The notes beneath the pieces were generated by a model that was not told the origin of the DNA, did not search any database, and worked only from the letters and a program-made list of their open reading frames with translations. Below, piece by piece: positions 38,250 to 47,659 of a stretch of DNA of 61,860 nt; position 1 is the first letter of the stretch, and every line of letters starts with the position of its first letter. Source of the DNA: CG2-30-36-16 sp964372115 (lineage in GTDB: Bacteria; Bacteroidota; Ignavibacteria; Ignavibacteriales; Ignavibacteriaceae); contig CAYJPN010000031.1 in the NCBI GenBank assembly GCA_964372115.1, positions 1-61,860 on the forward strand. The letters run 5' to 3'. Made by a program: the position numbers and the translations under genes.

Positions 38250-38710
38250 TGAAATTGATAAAATTTATTTTCCTAAGGGGCAGTTTAACGGCTGCTTTAT
38301 TTTTATGGATCGCTGGTTTTTCGGTAATAGTTTTGAACATTCGGGAAATAGCCGTGCTGTTTATACCTGCAAAATTTTTGTATTCTACGGTCTGCCATCA
38401 AAACCCGGCAAAAACTATCACCTGCCATTCTCATAGTCTGTTGGTTTGTGCAAGATGTACAGGCATCTACCTCGGAGCATTTTTAGCTTCCATACCGGCT
38501 TTTATTTTTGTAAAAAAAAGAATTTCGCTCTCGATAAATTTTTTGTTTTTCTTTTCGCTCCCAATGCTGTTGGATGTCATTTTTTTAACTCTCGGGGTCT
38601 ATTCATATTCTTTTTATACAGCATTTTTTACAGGTTTACTTTTTGGTTCAACTGTATTTATTTATATTTTGGCATCAATTGAAAACAGTTTATTAAACAG
38701 GACAAAATGA
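38249..38710 (+). CDS. DUF2085 membrane protein
   Basis: A 153-residue protein with four predicted membrane helices. It carries the DUF2085 signature CHQNP...CHSHSLLVCARCTGIYLG, whose cysteines and histidines probably bind a metal. The family has no established biochemical role. It overlaps the propeller gene by one base and the next gene by four (ATGA), so translation is coupled on both sides. Confidence 0.85.
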   Translation: MKLIKFIFLRGSLTAALFLWIAGFSVIVLNIREIAVLFIPAKFLYSTVCHQNPAKTITCHSHSLLVCARCTGIYLGAFLASIPAFIFVKKRISLSINFLFFFSLPMLLDVIFLTLGVYSYSFYTAFFTGLLFGSTVFIYILASIENSLLNRTK

Positions 38711-39204
38711 ACATAAAAAATATTATGCCGGCATTAGTAAGCGGTTTTGGTGCGGCTGTTATTACAACAATTCCGGGCATGAACGCATTCGGCTGTTGCC
38801 TATTGGCGCCATTTGCAGGCGGCATAGCCGTATTTTTACACCACAAGTTAAATAAGGTTCAGCCCCCAATAAGCGGTAAAACTGCCTCGTTGATGGGATT
38901 ATCAGCCGGATTTTTTATAGCTTTTTTTGCCGTAATATTTGAAACTGTAATTACATTAATCTTTAAGTCGAATGATTTTGTGCAGGCACTTCCACAAATG
39001 GAATCTATGATAAAGGAGTTCGGAAATGCTCCTATATTTAATGCAGCAATGGAAGTGTACAAAGAGATGGCAAAGGAAATACGAACTTCGGGCTTTTCGG
39101 CAATCTATACTTTTTCAATGTTTTTTTCGTACACAATAATGTATGGTATTTTTGGTATACTCGGCGGATTCGGCGGGATGATTTTTGTAAATAAGCGAGC
39201 TTAA
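38707..39204 (+). CDS. DUF4199-like membrane protein
   Basis: A 165-residue protein with about four hydrophobic segments, an amphipathic loop (about 90-125, with KSNDFVQALPQMESMIKEFG) and glycine-rich helices at both ends. It resembles the DUF4199 family common in Bacteroidota, but the match is by general layout only. The ATG overlaps the DUF2085 stop. The conserved neighbourhood of three small membrane proteins suggests a complex; no activity can be assigned. Confidence 0.7.
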   Translation: MNIKNIMPALVSGFGAAVITTIPGMNAFGCCLLAPFAGGIAVFLHHKLNKVQPPISGKTASLMGLSAGFFIAFFAVIFETVITLIFKSNDFVQALPQMESMIKEFGNAPIFNAAMEVYKEMAKEIRTSGFSAIYTFSMFFSYTIMYGIFGILGGFGGMIFVNKRA

Positions 39205-39208
39205 AATT

Positions 39209-39508
39209 ATGATAACTGCATTTATCTTTTTTGCCCATCTTATTTTCGGTTTGGTCATTTTTACAAAAAAATGGCAGGATGATAACATCACCTCTGCTTT
39301 CTTAAATTTGGGTTTAATAGCAATTTTATTTTCAGTTGGCTGGACTATAACAGGACTGATAGCAAAAGCTCTAATGGAACCTCCGGGATTCGGGATTTAC
39401 TTTGACAGAGATACTTTTTCGCTTGCTTTGTTGTCTGTTGCCGAATACTTTTTTTACCGTATGTATTACGGCGAAGACCCTATTGAAGCCGGTAAGGAAA
39501 TACAATAA
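39209..39508 (+). CDS. Small hypothetical membrane protein
   Basis: A 99-residue protein with three hydrophobic segments and a charged C-terminus (YYGEDPIEAGKEIQ). It begins 4 nt after the previous stop. No family is recognised. Its last 29 nt overlap the end of the convergent tonB gene, an unusual tail-to-tail arrangement. Confidence 0.7.
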   Translation: MITAFIFFAHLIFGLVIFTKKWQDDNITSAFLNLGLIAILFSVGWTITGLIAKALMEPPGFGIYFDRDTFSLALLSVAEYFFYRMYYGEDPIEAGKEIQ

Positions 39509-40181
39509 CTGCAGCCTGCTCAATTTGTCTCTGGTTCGGTGACAAGGGTTCGAACCTCCACTGCCGCAAAGCGTTAATAGCGGTGTTCTCTAATTTGGTG
39601 TCTGCTTTTGTTTGCGGAAATATTGTTCCGACCGAACCATCCGGCAAAATTGAAAATCTTAAACGAATATCAACTTCCTTTGAAACACCGGAAGGATATT
39701 GGGGTATAGAAAAACTATAAATCTTCCTTGTGCCATTACCGCCCCAATCAATTTTATAACCAAAACTCCCCTCTCCTTCGGCTTTGTTGCCTTTACCCTG
39801 CTGTGTAACATTTGAAGTTTTTTCAAGTTCGTTTTTTGTTTTTGTTGCTTCAGCTATTTTAACCCCTTTATCAGCCGGGGTTATAACATTTTCGTCTGCG
39901 GTATTTTTTGCAGCCGGTAGTTCAACTTCTTTTACTTCAAGATTTTTATTCTCCTCCGTGGTTGTTTCATCTGTTTTTTCTGCAACCTCTTCAATCTGGT
40001 TTACCTGTGTACCAATTGCACCGGAGGAACCGGAACCACCAGAAACACCGAACGATAATTCGACAAAATCCAATGGCGGGTAATCGAAAGAAATAAAAAT
40101 GAAATACATAATTATCAGCAGCAAAAAGTGCGCTCCGAAGGAGACAAAATATGATGTATTTCGTATCGAATGATATGTCAT
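39480..40181 (-). CDS. tonB: TonB-family energy transducer
   Basis: A 233-residue protein with an N-terminal membrane anchor (about 12-32), a charged low-complexity periplasmic span (about 45-140, rich in Glu, Lys and Thr instead of the classical Pro) and a C-terminal TonB domain (about 155-233). The domain reads FSIPQYPSGVSKEVDIRLRF, then FSILPDGSVGTI and ALRQWRFEPL. It transmits proton-motive force from ExbB/ExbD to outer-membrane receptors. It follows exbD by 6 nt. The TonB-dependent receptor at 22.9-25.2 kb and the barrel at 43-44.7 kb are candidate clients. Confidence 0.92.
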   Translation of the reverse strand: MTYHSIRNTSYFVSFGAHFLLLIIMYFIFISFDYPPLDFVELSFGVSGGSGSSGAIGTQVNQIEEVAEKTDETTTEENKNLEVKEVELPAAKNTADENVITPADKGVKIAEATKTKNELEKTSNVTQQGKGNKAEGEGSFGYKIDWGGNGTRKIYSFSIPQYPSGVSKEVDIRLRFSILPDGSVGTIFPQTKADTKLENTAINALRQWRFEPLSPNQRQIEQAAVIVFPYRLQ

Positions 40182-40187
40182 ATTATC

Positions 40188-40592
40188 TTAAAGTTTCTGT
40201 TTTTCTGTTTCAATAGTAAATTTGTCAATTCCGGAAGCCCGTGCTGCATCAATTACTTTTATTACCAAATCAACGGCTATTGTTTTGTCAGCACGAATAA
40301 TTAGGTTGTCTTCCAATACTGTCCCCTTTAATACACTAATTTTTGCCGGAAGTTCCTCAATAGAAACTTCATCCTTTCCCAGATATACACTGCCGCCTGC
40401 TGTTAAAGTAACAATCATTTTAGTCGGCGCAGTTTGCTCATTTGTTTTGCTGCCCGGTAATTGTACTTTAACACCGGTTTGTATTACAAACTGCGACGTA
40501 AGCAGAAAAAATATCAGTAGCAGCATAACTATATCCGTCATTGACGAATAACTAAACATGCTTAATGGTTCTTTTGATGTGTTAAATTTCAT
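40188..40592 (-). CDS. exbD: ExbD/TolR biopolymer transport protein
   Basis: A 134-residue protein with one membrane helix carrying the essential aspartate (SSMTDIVMLLLIFFLLTSQF) and a periplasmic C-terminal domain (LPAKISVLKGTVLEDNLIIR, then DKTIAVDLVIKVIDAAR). The conserved VQLPGS follows the helix. It forms the proton-conducting core with ExbB. The gene is 8 nt from exbB and 6 nt from tonB. Confidence 0.94.
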   Translation of the reverse strand: MKFNTSKEPLSMFSYSSMTDIVMLLLIFFLLTSQFVIQTGVKVQLPGSKTNEQTAPTKMIVTLTAGGSVYLGKDEVSIEELPAKISVLKGTVLEDNLIIRADKTIAVDLVIKVIDAARASGIDKFTIETEKQKL

Positions 40593-40600
40593 CGTGTTGC

Positions 40601-41254
40601 CTAAATATCAATTTCAACTTCTTCGTAATCGGCGGCAGTACTGGATGTGTCTTGAATAATGTCAACCACATCATTTGCAACCGCTTCCATATCACCCACC
40701 AATTTTTTTACAGCCGATAAAAAATAATTGTAAAATGCCAGTGCTGGTATCCCCACAATTAAACCGAACGCTGTTGTAACCAGCGCTTCCCAAATACCAC
40801 CAGCAAGATCGCTTGGATTTGCAGAACCTTGTAACGATTCAATTGTCATAAATGCCTGAATCATTCCCGTTACCGTACCGAGAAAACCAAGCAGAGGGGC
40901 AATACCCGCAACCGAGGCTAATATTGACAATCCTTTTTCAAGTTTTGTAATTTCCTGCCGCCCGGCGTTTTCTATCGATTCTTTTACCCGTTCATGTCCA
41001 AGTTTGTATTTTTTTAACCCTTTACGGATGATATTTGCTACCGGTGATTTTTCTTCCATGCAGTAACTAACAGCGCCTGAAATATCTTTCTTTTTCAGCA
41101 GCCCCCGTATTCGTACCATGAACGCGGGTATATTTATTTTTGCTTTCCTTAAAACAATGTATCTGTCAATAACAACACCAAGACCTATAATTGAGCTTAG
41201 CAAAATAGCCCACATCAATAATCCGCCTTTAAGAAAAATTTCAATTAAATACAT
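40601..41254 (-). CDS. exbB: ExbB/TolQ/MotA proton-channel protein
   Basis: A 217-residue inner-membrane protein with three helices. The ExbB signature runs through GLSILASVAGIAPLLGFLGT and VTGMIQAF, then GGIWEALVTTAFGLIVGIPA. It forms the pentameric stator around ExbD. It is first in the exbB-exbD-tonB order on the minus strand and follows the HU-SPOR gene by 25 nt, which suggests one larger envelope operon. Confidence 0.94.
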   Translation of the reverse strand: MYLIEIFLKGGLLMWAILLSSIIGLGVVIDRYIVLRKAKINIPAFMVRIRGLLKKKDISGAVSYCMEEKSPVANIIRKGLKKYKLGHERVKESIENAGRQEITKLEKGLSILASVAGIAPLLGFLGTVTGMIQAFMTIESLQGSANPSDLAGGIWEALVTTAFGLIVGIPALAFYNYFLSAVKKLVGDMEAVANDVVDIIQDTSSTAADYEEVEIDI

Positions 41255-41279
41255 ACTTTACCTTTTATCGAATTTATTA

Positions 41280-43049
41280 TCATTGTTTGTTTTTAAAATC
41301 TTCAGCTTCTTTTAATGTGCTGAACGCACCGACCAAAACTCTGTACCAGGTACCCCTGCCGGAAATTTTTGCTCCTTCAATTATAGCTGTTCTCCCTTTT
41401 TTTTGCAGTTTCTGAACTTCCTTATCAGCAATATTTTTGTCGCGCCATGAAGATACCTGCACAAAATAGCTGCTGCCGTATTTATATATAAAATCTTTTA
41501 CTTTTTCAGCTTGTCCAACAGGTTTTTCAACCGGTGGAGTTTCAACTATTTTTTCAACTTTTTTAGGTTCGGGTTTATTTGTACTGGACATATCTTCTTT
41601 TTTTATATTCACGTCAGCAGTGTTTTCTTTTTGCTGAGTAATAACCGGAACAGTTAAATCGATTGCATGGGTTACTGATTTTAAGGAATCTCCACCCGGA
41701 TTATAAGGGTAGGAAACCGGGACTTCAAAAGTCCGATCGACAACTGAAGATATTATTTTTTCACCCCCGTCGTTTTGAGCGATATTTTTTTTGCTGATAA
41801 AAGAATCGATATTTTGATAAATGAAATAGCCGGCAGAAACAACTAACAATAAACCGGCAACTACAAAAACAAATAACCAATTTTTCTTTTTCGGTATTTC
41901 AATTTCTTCAGGATCAAAAGTTTTTTTCGGTGCGAATTCTATTACCGGCAAATTATCTTCAAATGGCTCATCCTCTCGCACCTCATCAACTTCATATTCA
42001 TCTATGTTAAATTCTTCATCTGTTTCGGGTATAAAATTCAGCTCATCCGGCACATTCAATTGATGTGTAGCAGTTTTAAATTTTATTTGTGAAAAACCTT
42101 CGTCATGTTCTTCTTCTTCAACTTCAATAGGTGGTACCGGGTCTGTTTCATTTTCCGAATCCGATAAAAAATTATTTAAATCGTCTTCAATATTTCCATC
42201 CGGCAAAATAACCTGTTTAGAAACAGCTTTAACTTCCTGAAAATCTTCTTCATTAAGCCGAGAAGTTGTTCCGGTTCTTTTAAAGGGCATCGGCTTTTCA
42301 ACTTCATCAGTTTGCTCTTCAATAGTTTCTTTAAATAAAATTTGATTGGTATCTGTTATATCTAAGATTGATTCTTCTTCAAGCTCCCTTGATAAATTAT
42401 CACCAAAATCCCACGGAATATTTTTACTATTTTTAAATACTCCGGATGCCGCTTCCTCTCTTTCCTTTTCAGAAGCAGCTGCCGCACTTTGTGAAATGCT
42501 GCCCGATAAGTTCATCTCCATCTGGTTTGGGTTATATTTTGAAGCGTCTATTAAAAGAACTTCGTGACCTGTTAAATAATCCTCGATTATTTCTAATTCA
42601 TTAAATAATTTTTCAACTTTCGATTCTATCAGCCTTCTAAGTTCCAGCCCGCTTGGTTGAACAAAATGCTCATCAGGTGTTACGTTTTTTAATGGTATAA
42701 CCGGTTTGCCGATACTTAAACTGAAATACGAATCGAGCGGATGATATTCCTGCGCCCTGTTTAATGGAATATTAAAAAATAGATTGTCGTTATCTTTAAC
42801 TTCCTCACTTGAAAATACCATAAGATCGGCATAAACCGGTGCACTCGCCGTACCGTCAACACCAGTTAAATTATCAATCTTACCCCGCCTAAGCTGAAAA
42901 TACCCGTACTGTTTTATAAATACTGCTGACCCGGGTTTTAGAATTTCTACAGCACGTTTCAGGAATATTTCAAAAAACAGTTTAGCTTCCTGGTCCGGTA
43001 CTCCTGCGCGTCTCGCTAACTTTCGGATTAGTTCTGCTTTAGTAATCAT
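41280..43049 (-). CDS. HU-like / transmembrane / SPOR-domain fusion protein
   Basis: A 589-residue protein with three parts. An HU/IHF-like DNA-binding fold occupies about 1-95 (MITKAELIRKLARRAGVPD, then KPGSAVFIKQYGYFQLRRGK). A long acidic, disordered region (about 190-385) precedes a single membrane helix (391-411). The C-terminal SPOR domain is at about 522-589 (YFVQVSSWRDKNIADKEVQK, then WYRVLVGAFSTLKEAE). SPOR domains bind denuded peptidoglycan, often at division sites. The topology puts the HU part in the cytoplasm and SPOR in the periplasm, so the protein could tether nucleoid and cell wall. Similar fusions occur in Bacteroidota. It lies just upstream of exbB. Confidence 0.88.
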   Translation of the reverse strand: MITKAELIRKLARRAGVPDQEAKLFFEIFLKRAVEILKPGSAVFIKQYGYFQLRRGKIDNLTGVDGTASAPVYADLMVFSSEEVKDNDNLFFNIPLNRAQEYHPLDSYFSLSIGKPVIPLKNVTPDEHFVQPSGLELRRLIESKVEKLFNELEIIEDYLTGHEVLLIDASKYNPNQMEMNLSGSISQSAAAASEKEREEAASGVFKNSKNIPWDFGDNLSRELEEESILDITDTNQILFKETIEEQTDEVEKPMPFKRTGTTSRLNEEDFQEVKAVSKQVILPDGNIEDDLNNFLSDSENETDPVPPIEVEEEEHDEGFSQIKFKTATHQLNVPDELNFIPETDEEFNIDEYEVDEVREDEPFEDNLPVIEFAPKKTFDPEEIEIPKKKNWLFVFVVAGLLLVVSAGYFIYQNIDSFISKKNIAQNDGGEKIISSVVDRTFEVPVSYPYNPGGDSLKSVTHAIDLTVPVITQQKENTADVNIKKEDMSSTNKPEPKKVEKIVETPPVEKPVGQAEKVKDFIYKYGSSYFVQVSSWRDKNIADKEVQKLQKKGRTAIIEGAKISGRGTWYRVLVGAFSTLKEAEDFKNKQ

Positions 43050-43094
43050 TAAACATATTTATTGTTATGAAAAAATAATATAGTGATAAATTAA

Positions 43095-44690
43095 TTACCA
43101 TTGATACTTGAATCCTGCCACTATGTCCAAGGGCAACTCCTTGTAACCATTCCAAAGATAGTTGTTTCGATTAATAAGATTATGGGTTTCAAACGTCCAG
43201 ACAAATTTTTCATTAATTCGATAACTAAAATTTAAACCAAGATCAAATAACCCATCAACTTTATTTACATTTGTCAAATCGGTATATCCTCCGGAAATAA
43301 ATTGAACGTTTACGCCGGCGGTGTATTTCGAGCTAAAAGAAATAGAGTAATTTAGGTCTGCTTTTAAAGCAGGACTGTAAGGGACAATATTGTTTAATGT
43401 GTCCCTGGTATCGCTAAAGTGTACGCTCCCATAAAACATTCCATATGGCCCGCTATGGAAAAGTAGATTTACAAATCCTTCTATCCTTTTTGCCTCGGTT
43501 GCAACAAGCTTAAATTCACCATTCGAAAGGGCAGGTTCAAAGTAAGGATAATTAGACGACGATGTATATTCAAATCCGCCGTCAATTTCAAAATATCTGC
43601 CGTATTCATATTTAACAACACCCCGGAAGTTACTTCTTTTTTCAAGAAATACTCCGACACTGCTATCTGCTTTTAAATAATTATTTTTATTTAAAAATGA
43701 TGAAACACTTAAGTATTCTGTGTGCGGGGCAAATTCTGCAAATAGCGAAATACTTTTATCTAATTTAATACCGACCGAAGCATAAGGGTTAAACATTGTT
43801 TTATTTTCGTAAAATTCAAAATCCATTCCGAAGGATGCTTTAAAAGCATCTGAAATGTTTAATCCAATAAACGGACGAACATCTCCGAAACCAAAAGCAG
43901 CGCTTGTATAAATAGAATTATTGAGCGAAGCAGATAAAAACTTTGCATTAACACCGACAGCAAAATTTGATAATTGAAGTTTACTCATTCCCGAAAGTTT
44001 AATAAGATTTTCAGAAAAAGTTACATTGTTTAATGACGCAAACTCGTCTTCAATTTTTACGGATGTAATTATCACTTTGCTTGTTAGATAATTAAATTGC
44101 AGCGATGCTCTTCCGGAACCGAATGAACGACGTACGGTTGGCATACTGGAAGCAAATAATTTGTAAGAATTAACTCCATACGAACCGTCGATTTTAAGTT
44201 CAGAACCCGGTAAAATTTTTGAATCGGCATCTACAAAATAATTTAATGATGCATTTGCTTTTGCACCGTAGCGGTCGCTGTTTTCCACATAGGCGCGTTT
44301 GTTATATACATTTAATCCCGCATTAAGTAAACCGCCGGTAAAAGGCTGACCGAGGGACACCTGCGCTTCAGGGAGTGTGTATAAACCGGCGCCAACTTTT
44401 AATCTGCCTTTAAAAAAGTTTAACGAATCGAATAAATTAATTTCTTCTTTTACGGGATTAGATAGATCTTTTGTTTCTAATTGTTCAGGTGAAAAAACCG
44501 GCTTTATAAATTCTTCCGAAATAATCGGAACAAAATCGGGTTTAATTTTGCTCGAGTTTTGAATTGAAACATTTTCCTTACCTGTAATCACAAAGTCGGG
44601 TAATTCAACACCCGGATTTTTTTGTTTATCATCCTGGCCACAAGCGGTTGAAATTAAAAACAGTGTAAATAATATTAAAATCTTTTTCAT
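43095..44690 (-). CDS. Outer-membrane beta-barrel protein
   Basis: A 531-residue exported protein. The N-terminus has a signal peptide that could also be a lipoprotein signal (LISTAC). Next comes a short segment ELPDFVITGKENVSI, then many alternating amphipathic strands and a terminal aromatic residue (VAGFKYQW), as in outer-membrane barrels. A plug domain is not visible, so it is not a full TonB-dependent receptor, though the strands resemble the barrel of such proteins. It starts inside the stop of the TPR gene (ATGA), so the TPR protein and barrel are made together. Transport or scaffold function is unknown. Confidence 0.78.
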   Translation of the reverse strand: MKKILILFTLFLISTACGQDDKQKNPGVELPDFVITGKENVSIQNSSKIKPDFVPIISEEFIKPVFSPEQLETKDLSNPVKEEINLFDSLNFFKGRLKVGAGLYTLPEAQVSLGQPFTGGLLNAGLNVYNKRAYVENSDRYGAKANASLNYFVDADSKILPGSELKIDGSYGVNSYKLFASSMPTVRRSFGSGRASLQFNYLTSKVIITSVKIEDEFASLNNVTFSENLIKLSGMSKLQLSNFAVGVNAKFLSASLNNSIYTSAAFGFGDVRPFIGLNISDAFKASFGMDFEFYENKTMFNPYASVGIKLDKSISLFAEFAPHTEYLSVSSFLNKNNYLKADSSVGVFLEKRSNFRGVVKYEYGRYFEIDGGFEYTSSSNYPYFEPALSNGEFKLVATEAKRIEGFVNLLFHSGPYGMFYGSVHFSDTRDTLNNIVPYSPALKADLNYSISFSSKYTAGVNVQFISGGYTDLTNVNKVDGLFDLGLNFSYRINEKFVWTFETHNLINRNNYLWNGYKELPLDIVAGFKYQW

Positions 44691-47659
44691 CTTAATGCCC
44701 TCAATTTATTTTGAGCTTCTTTGCCGAAAATATCTCCACGATGATTTGATAAAACTGCCCTGAACATCTCTTCCGCCTTTTTGAACCCTTTGAGTTCAAT
44801 GTAACTATCACCCATTTTTAAGTACGATTTTGTAAGCCACTCATCATACGCTGAAAAAATTGTTCTAACACGTACAAATGCGGTAATCGCTTCGGTGTAC
44901 TTTTGCTGTTCAAATTTTGAAACACCAAAAAAATATTGAGCCTTTGCGCCAATATCATCAGTACGAGTTTCAGCAAGTTTTTGAAAATAAAATTCGGCAT
45001 TGGTATATCGTTTCGCAGCCATTTCAATCAAACCAAGTTCAAATTTTGCTTTATCTGCAAAAATAGTATTGGGGTGATATTGGTTTAACTCATCAAACAC
45101 TTCGTACGATTTATCTATTGCCCCCTGATTAGTAAGCGCCATACCTTTGTTAAACAATATTTCGGCATAACTATCGGAGCGAGGTAAAGACGCAAGAGCT
45201 TTGTCATACAAAACCACTTCATCTCTATACTTTCCCTGCGAGTCTAAAATCTTGCCCGATTCAATAACTGATGCCGCCCCGATTTCATTTTTTACGTCGG
45301 CATTATAAACTTTGGCAAAATTAAATAATGCCTGTTCGTTCTCGCCAAGGTTTTGGGATGATTTGCCAATCCAGAAATATGCATCGGGAATCAAATGGCT
45401 CTTCGGGTAGTTTGAAATAAATACCTGGTAACTTTTTTTTGCATATTCGTATTCGCGGAGTGAGTAATATATTTCACCTTTTTTAAAAAATATTTCATCA
45501 GAAAAACTTAAATTCGGATTTCTTGAAATAAACTCATCAATTAGTGCAATAGCTCTATCCGGCTGCCCTTTAGCAACATAACTGTATTGAATTCCGTTTA
45601 TGGCATCAAACACATAATTTGATGTTGGATAAAGCAATATAACTTTTTGATAGTTAACTATCGCCGAATCATATTTTGCGATGTTAAAATATGCATCACC
45701 GATTGAATAATGAACAACCGGGTTAAGTTTAGAGTTTGGATACACATTCATCATGTTACGGTACTCGGCAATAGCTTGCGTATAATTTGCCTTTTGAAAA
45801 TTTATCCAGCCAATCAGATAGAGGGCACGATCGGCAAACTCAGAGCTTGGAAATTTCTGCTGAAGGTTTCTGAATTCTGAAACAGCTTCGGAGGATTTGC
45901 CAGCTTTAAACAATGCCTGAGCATATTGGAAGTAGGCGTAAGGATCGGTAAGTACAATTTGCCGCGAGTTAACAAGTCCCTTATACACATCGCCCGCTGC
46001 AACATAATTTTTGCTGCCAAAGTAGGAATCGGCAAGGCGAAGTTTTGCATCAACAATTCTTTTGTCGCCAGAAAAACTTTTTGTGAATTCACCGAACTGC
46101 ACACTCGCATTTTCATAATCTTTTAGTCCAAAATAACTGTAAGCTTTTCCATAAAGAGCGCCTGCTCCAAGTTCGGCATCATTTAAATCAACATTATTAT
46201 ATCTGTTTAGCGCCTCTCGAAAATTGCCGAGTGAGTATTGATTTTCGGCAAGATAAAAGTTTACTTTATTCCTTTCAAAATTTGCATCCCGGATATCTAT
46301 ATCCGATAAATATTCCACGGCGTCTTTATATCTTCCGAGATAATAAAGTGCAGCTCCAAGTCCAAGCATCGCTCTATTCTGAAGTTCGTCGGGTAAAGTT
46401 TTTATATCAAGCGCCGATTCAAAATATTTCCGCGCGGCATCATAAGCTTTTTTATTCAGCTCAATCTCGCCAAGCATGGTTAACGCGCGTACCCGTACCA
46501 TACGATCAGGAGCTGCTACAGCGGCAATTAGATATCTTTCGGCAAGTTCAAATTTCCTTTGGTTGTAATTGAGCAATCCAAGCTGGTACTGAACTCCCTT
46601 TGCCAATTCATTATCCGGATAAGTTTCTAAAAATTGTCTGAAAATTTCAAACGCCTCGTTTTCCTGCCCGGCATACCTTTTTGCTTCCCCTTTCCAATAA
46701 AATGATTTTATCGCAATCGCATTAGAGCCAAGTGATAATCCGTTAAATATTTTGTAAGCATCGTTGTATTTTTTTTGCTGGAAGTATGACCACGCGAGTC
46801 CATACCTAACTTCACTTATAATTTCCGCAACAGGGAAATTTTGTATTATTTCGAGATATGTTTTTTCTGCGTTGTTAAACTCCTGAACACGGTAATAACT
46901 ATTTGCAAGCAAGTACAAACTTTGCGCGTACATACCTGGTGGTAAATTGGTAAGTGACGGATTGTTTAGCTCAAGGATTGATGATTGATAATCTTTCAAT
47001 TTAAAATAACAAATGCCTATACGTATTTGTGCTGAAACGGCGAGCGGGCTGTCTTTATGAAATGATAATAGCTTGTCATAGTACTCAACAGCGCTCTCAT
47101 AGTCGCCGGTTTTTTCAAAAATACTCGCAAGCGAAAAAAGAGAATAATCAACAAACTTGTTATTCTTTTTGCTGTTTATTGCATCCAAAAAAAACTGGAT
47201 GGCTTCTTCAACCTGGTTCTCGCTCGAGTATGATTCGCCGATCCAGTACAATGATGATCCGGCGAACTCACTTTCGGGATATTCATCAAGTAACTGCTTA
47301 AGTCTATCGCGGCAAAATGAATATTTTTGAGTCTCATAGTAAATTAATCCAAGTCTGTACAACGAACGTTCTTTGAAGACAGACCAATCAAAATTGTTTA
47401 CAAGATATTCATAAAAAGATGCGGCGGCTCCCGGTTTGCCGAGATTCAAAATCGATTCACCCGAATAGAATTGCGCGGTAGCAAAAAGCTCGTCCTGAAT
47501 ACTGTAATTCTGAATAAATTCATCAAAAAGGCTGTGAGCTGTACCATAATCTTTGTTATTAAAAGCAGTCATTGCTTTGTAATATTTATCGGCAAGACCC
47601 TGCCCGAGAGCAAGGGTGGCTGATATTAAGAATATTATTATTAAAAGTTTATTTTTCAT
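44687..47659 (-). CDS. Large periplasmic TPR protein (990 residues)
   Basis: A protein with a signal peptide (about 1-19) and then an almost continuous array of more than twenty tetratricopeptide repeats. Many units match the YbgF/BamD style, for example YYETQKYSFCRDRLKQLLDE and ALFKAGKSSEAVSEFRNLQQ. No catalytic domain is present. Such solenoids scaffold envelope complexes. The gene is coupled by ATGA to the barrel gene downstream and overlaps the DUF92 gene's ATG region by 4 nt upstream, placing it in an operon that continues to HU-SPOR and TonB-ExbBD. Confidence 0.9.
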   Translation of the reverse strand: MKNKLLIIIFLISATLALGQGLADKYYKAMTAFNNKDYGTAHSLFDEFIQNYSIQDELFATAQFYSGESILNLGKPGAAASFYEYLVNNFDWSVFKERSLYRLGLIYYETQKYSFCRDRLKQLLDEYPESEFAGSSLYWIGESYSSENQVEEAIQFFLDAINSKKNNKFVDYSLFSLASIFEKTGDYESAVEYYDKLLSFHKDSPLAVSAQIRIGICYFKLKDYQSSILELNNPSLTNLPPGMYAQSLYLLANSYYRVQEFNNAEKTYLEIIQNFPVAEIISEVRYGLAWSYFQQKKYNDAYKIFNGLSLGSNAIAIKSFYWKGEAKRYAGQENEAFEIFRQFLETYPDNELAKGVQYQLGLLNYNQRKFELAERYLIAAVAAPDRMVRVRALTMLGEIELNKKAYDAARKYFESALDIKTLPDELQNRAMLGLGAALYYLGRYKDAVEYLSDIDIRDANFERNKVNFYLAENQYSLGNFREALNRYNNVDLNDAELGAGALYGKAYSYFGLKDYENASVQFGEFTKSFSGDKRIVDAKLRLADSYFGSKNYVAAGDVYKGLVNSRQIVLTDPYAYFQYAQALFKAGKSSEAVSEFRNLQQKFPSSEFADRALYLIGWINFQKANYTQAIAEYRNMMNVYPNSKLNPVVHYSIGDAYFNIAKYDSAIVNYQKVILLYPTSNYVFDAINGIQYSYVAKGQPDRAIALIDEFISRNPNLSFSDEIFFKKGEIYYSLREYEYAKKSYQVFISNYPKSHLIPDAYFWIGKSSQNLGENEQALFNFAKVYNADVKNEIGAASVIESGKILDSQGKYRDEVVLYDKALASLPRSDSYAEILFNKGMALTNQGAIDKSYEVFDELNQYHPNTIFADKAKFELGLIEMAAKRYTNAEFYFQKLAETRTDDIGAKAQYFFGVSKFEQQKYTEAITAFVRVRTIFSAYDEWLTKSYLKMGDSYIELKGFKKAEEMFRAVLSNHRGDIFGKEAQNKLRALR

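Noticed and set aside
39540..39570. tRNA T-arm-like GGGTTCGAACC sequence
   Set aside because: It lies inside the tonB reading frame and no acceptor, D or anticodon stems surround it.
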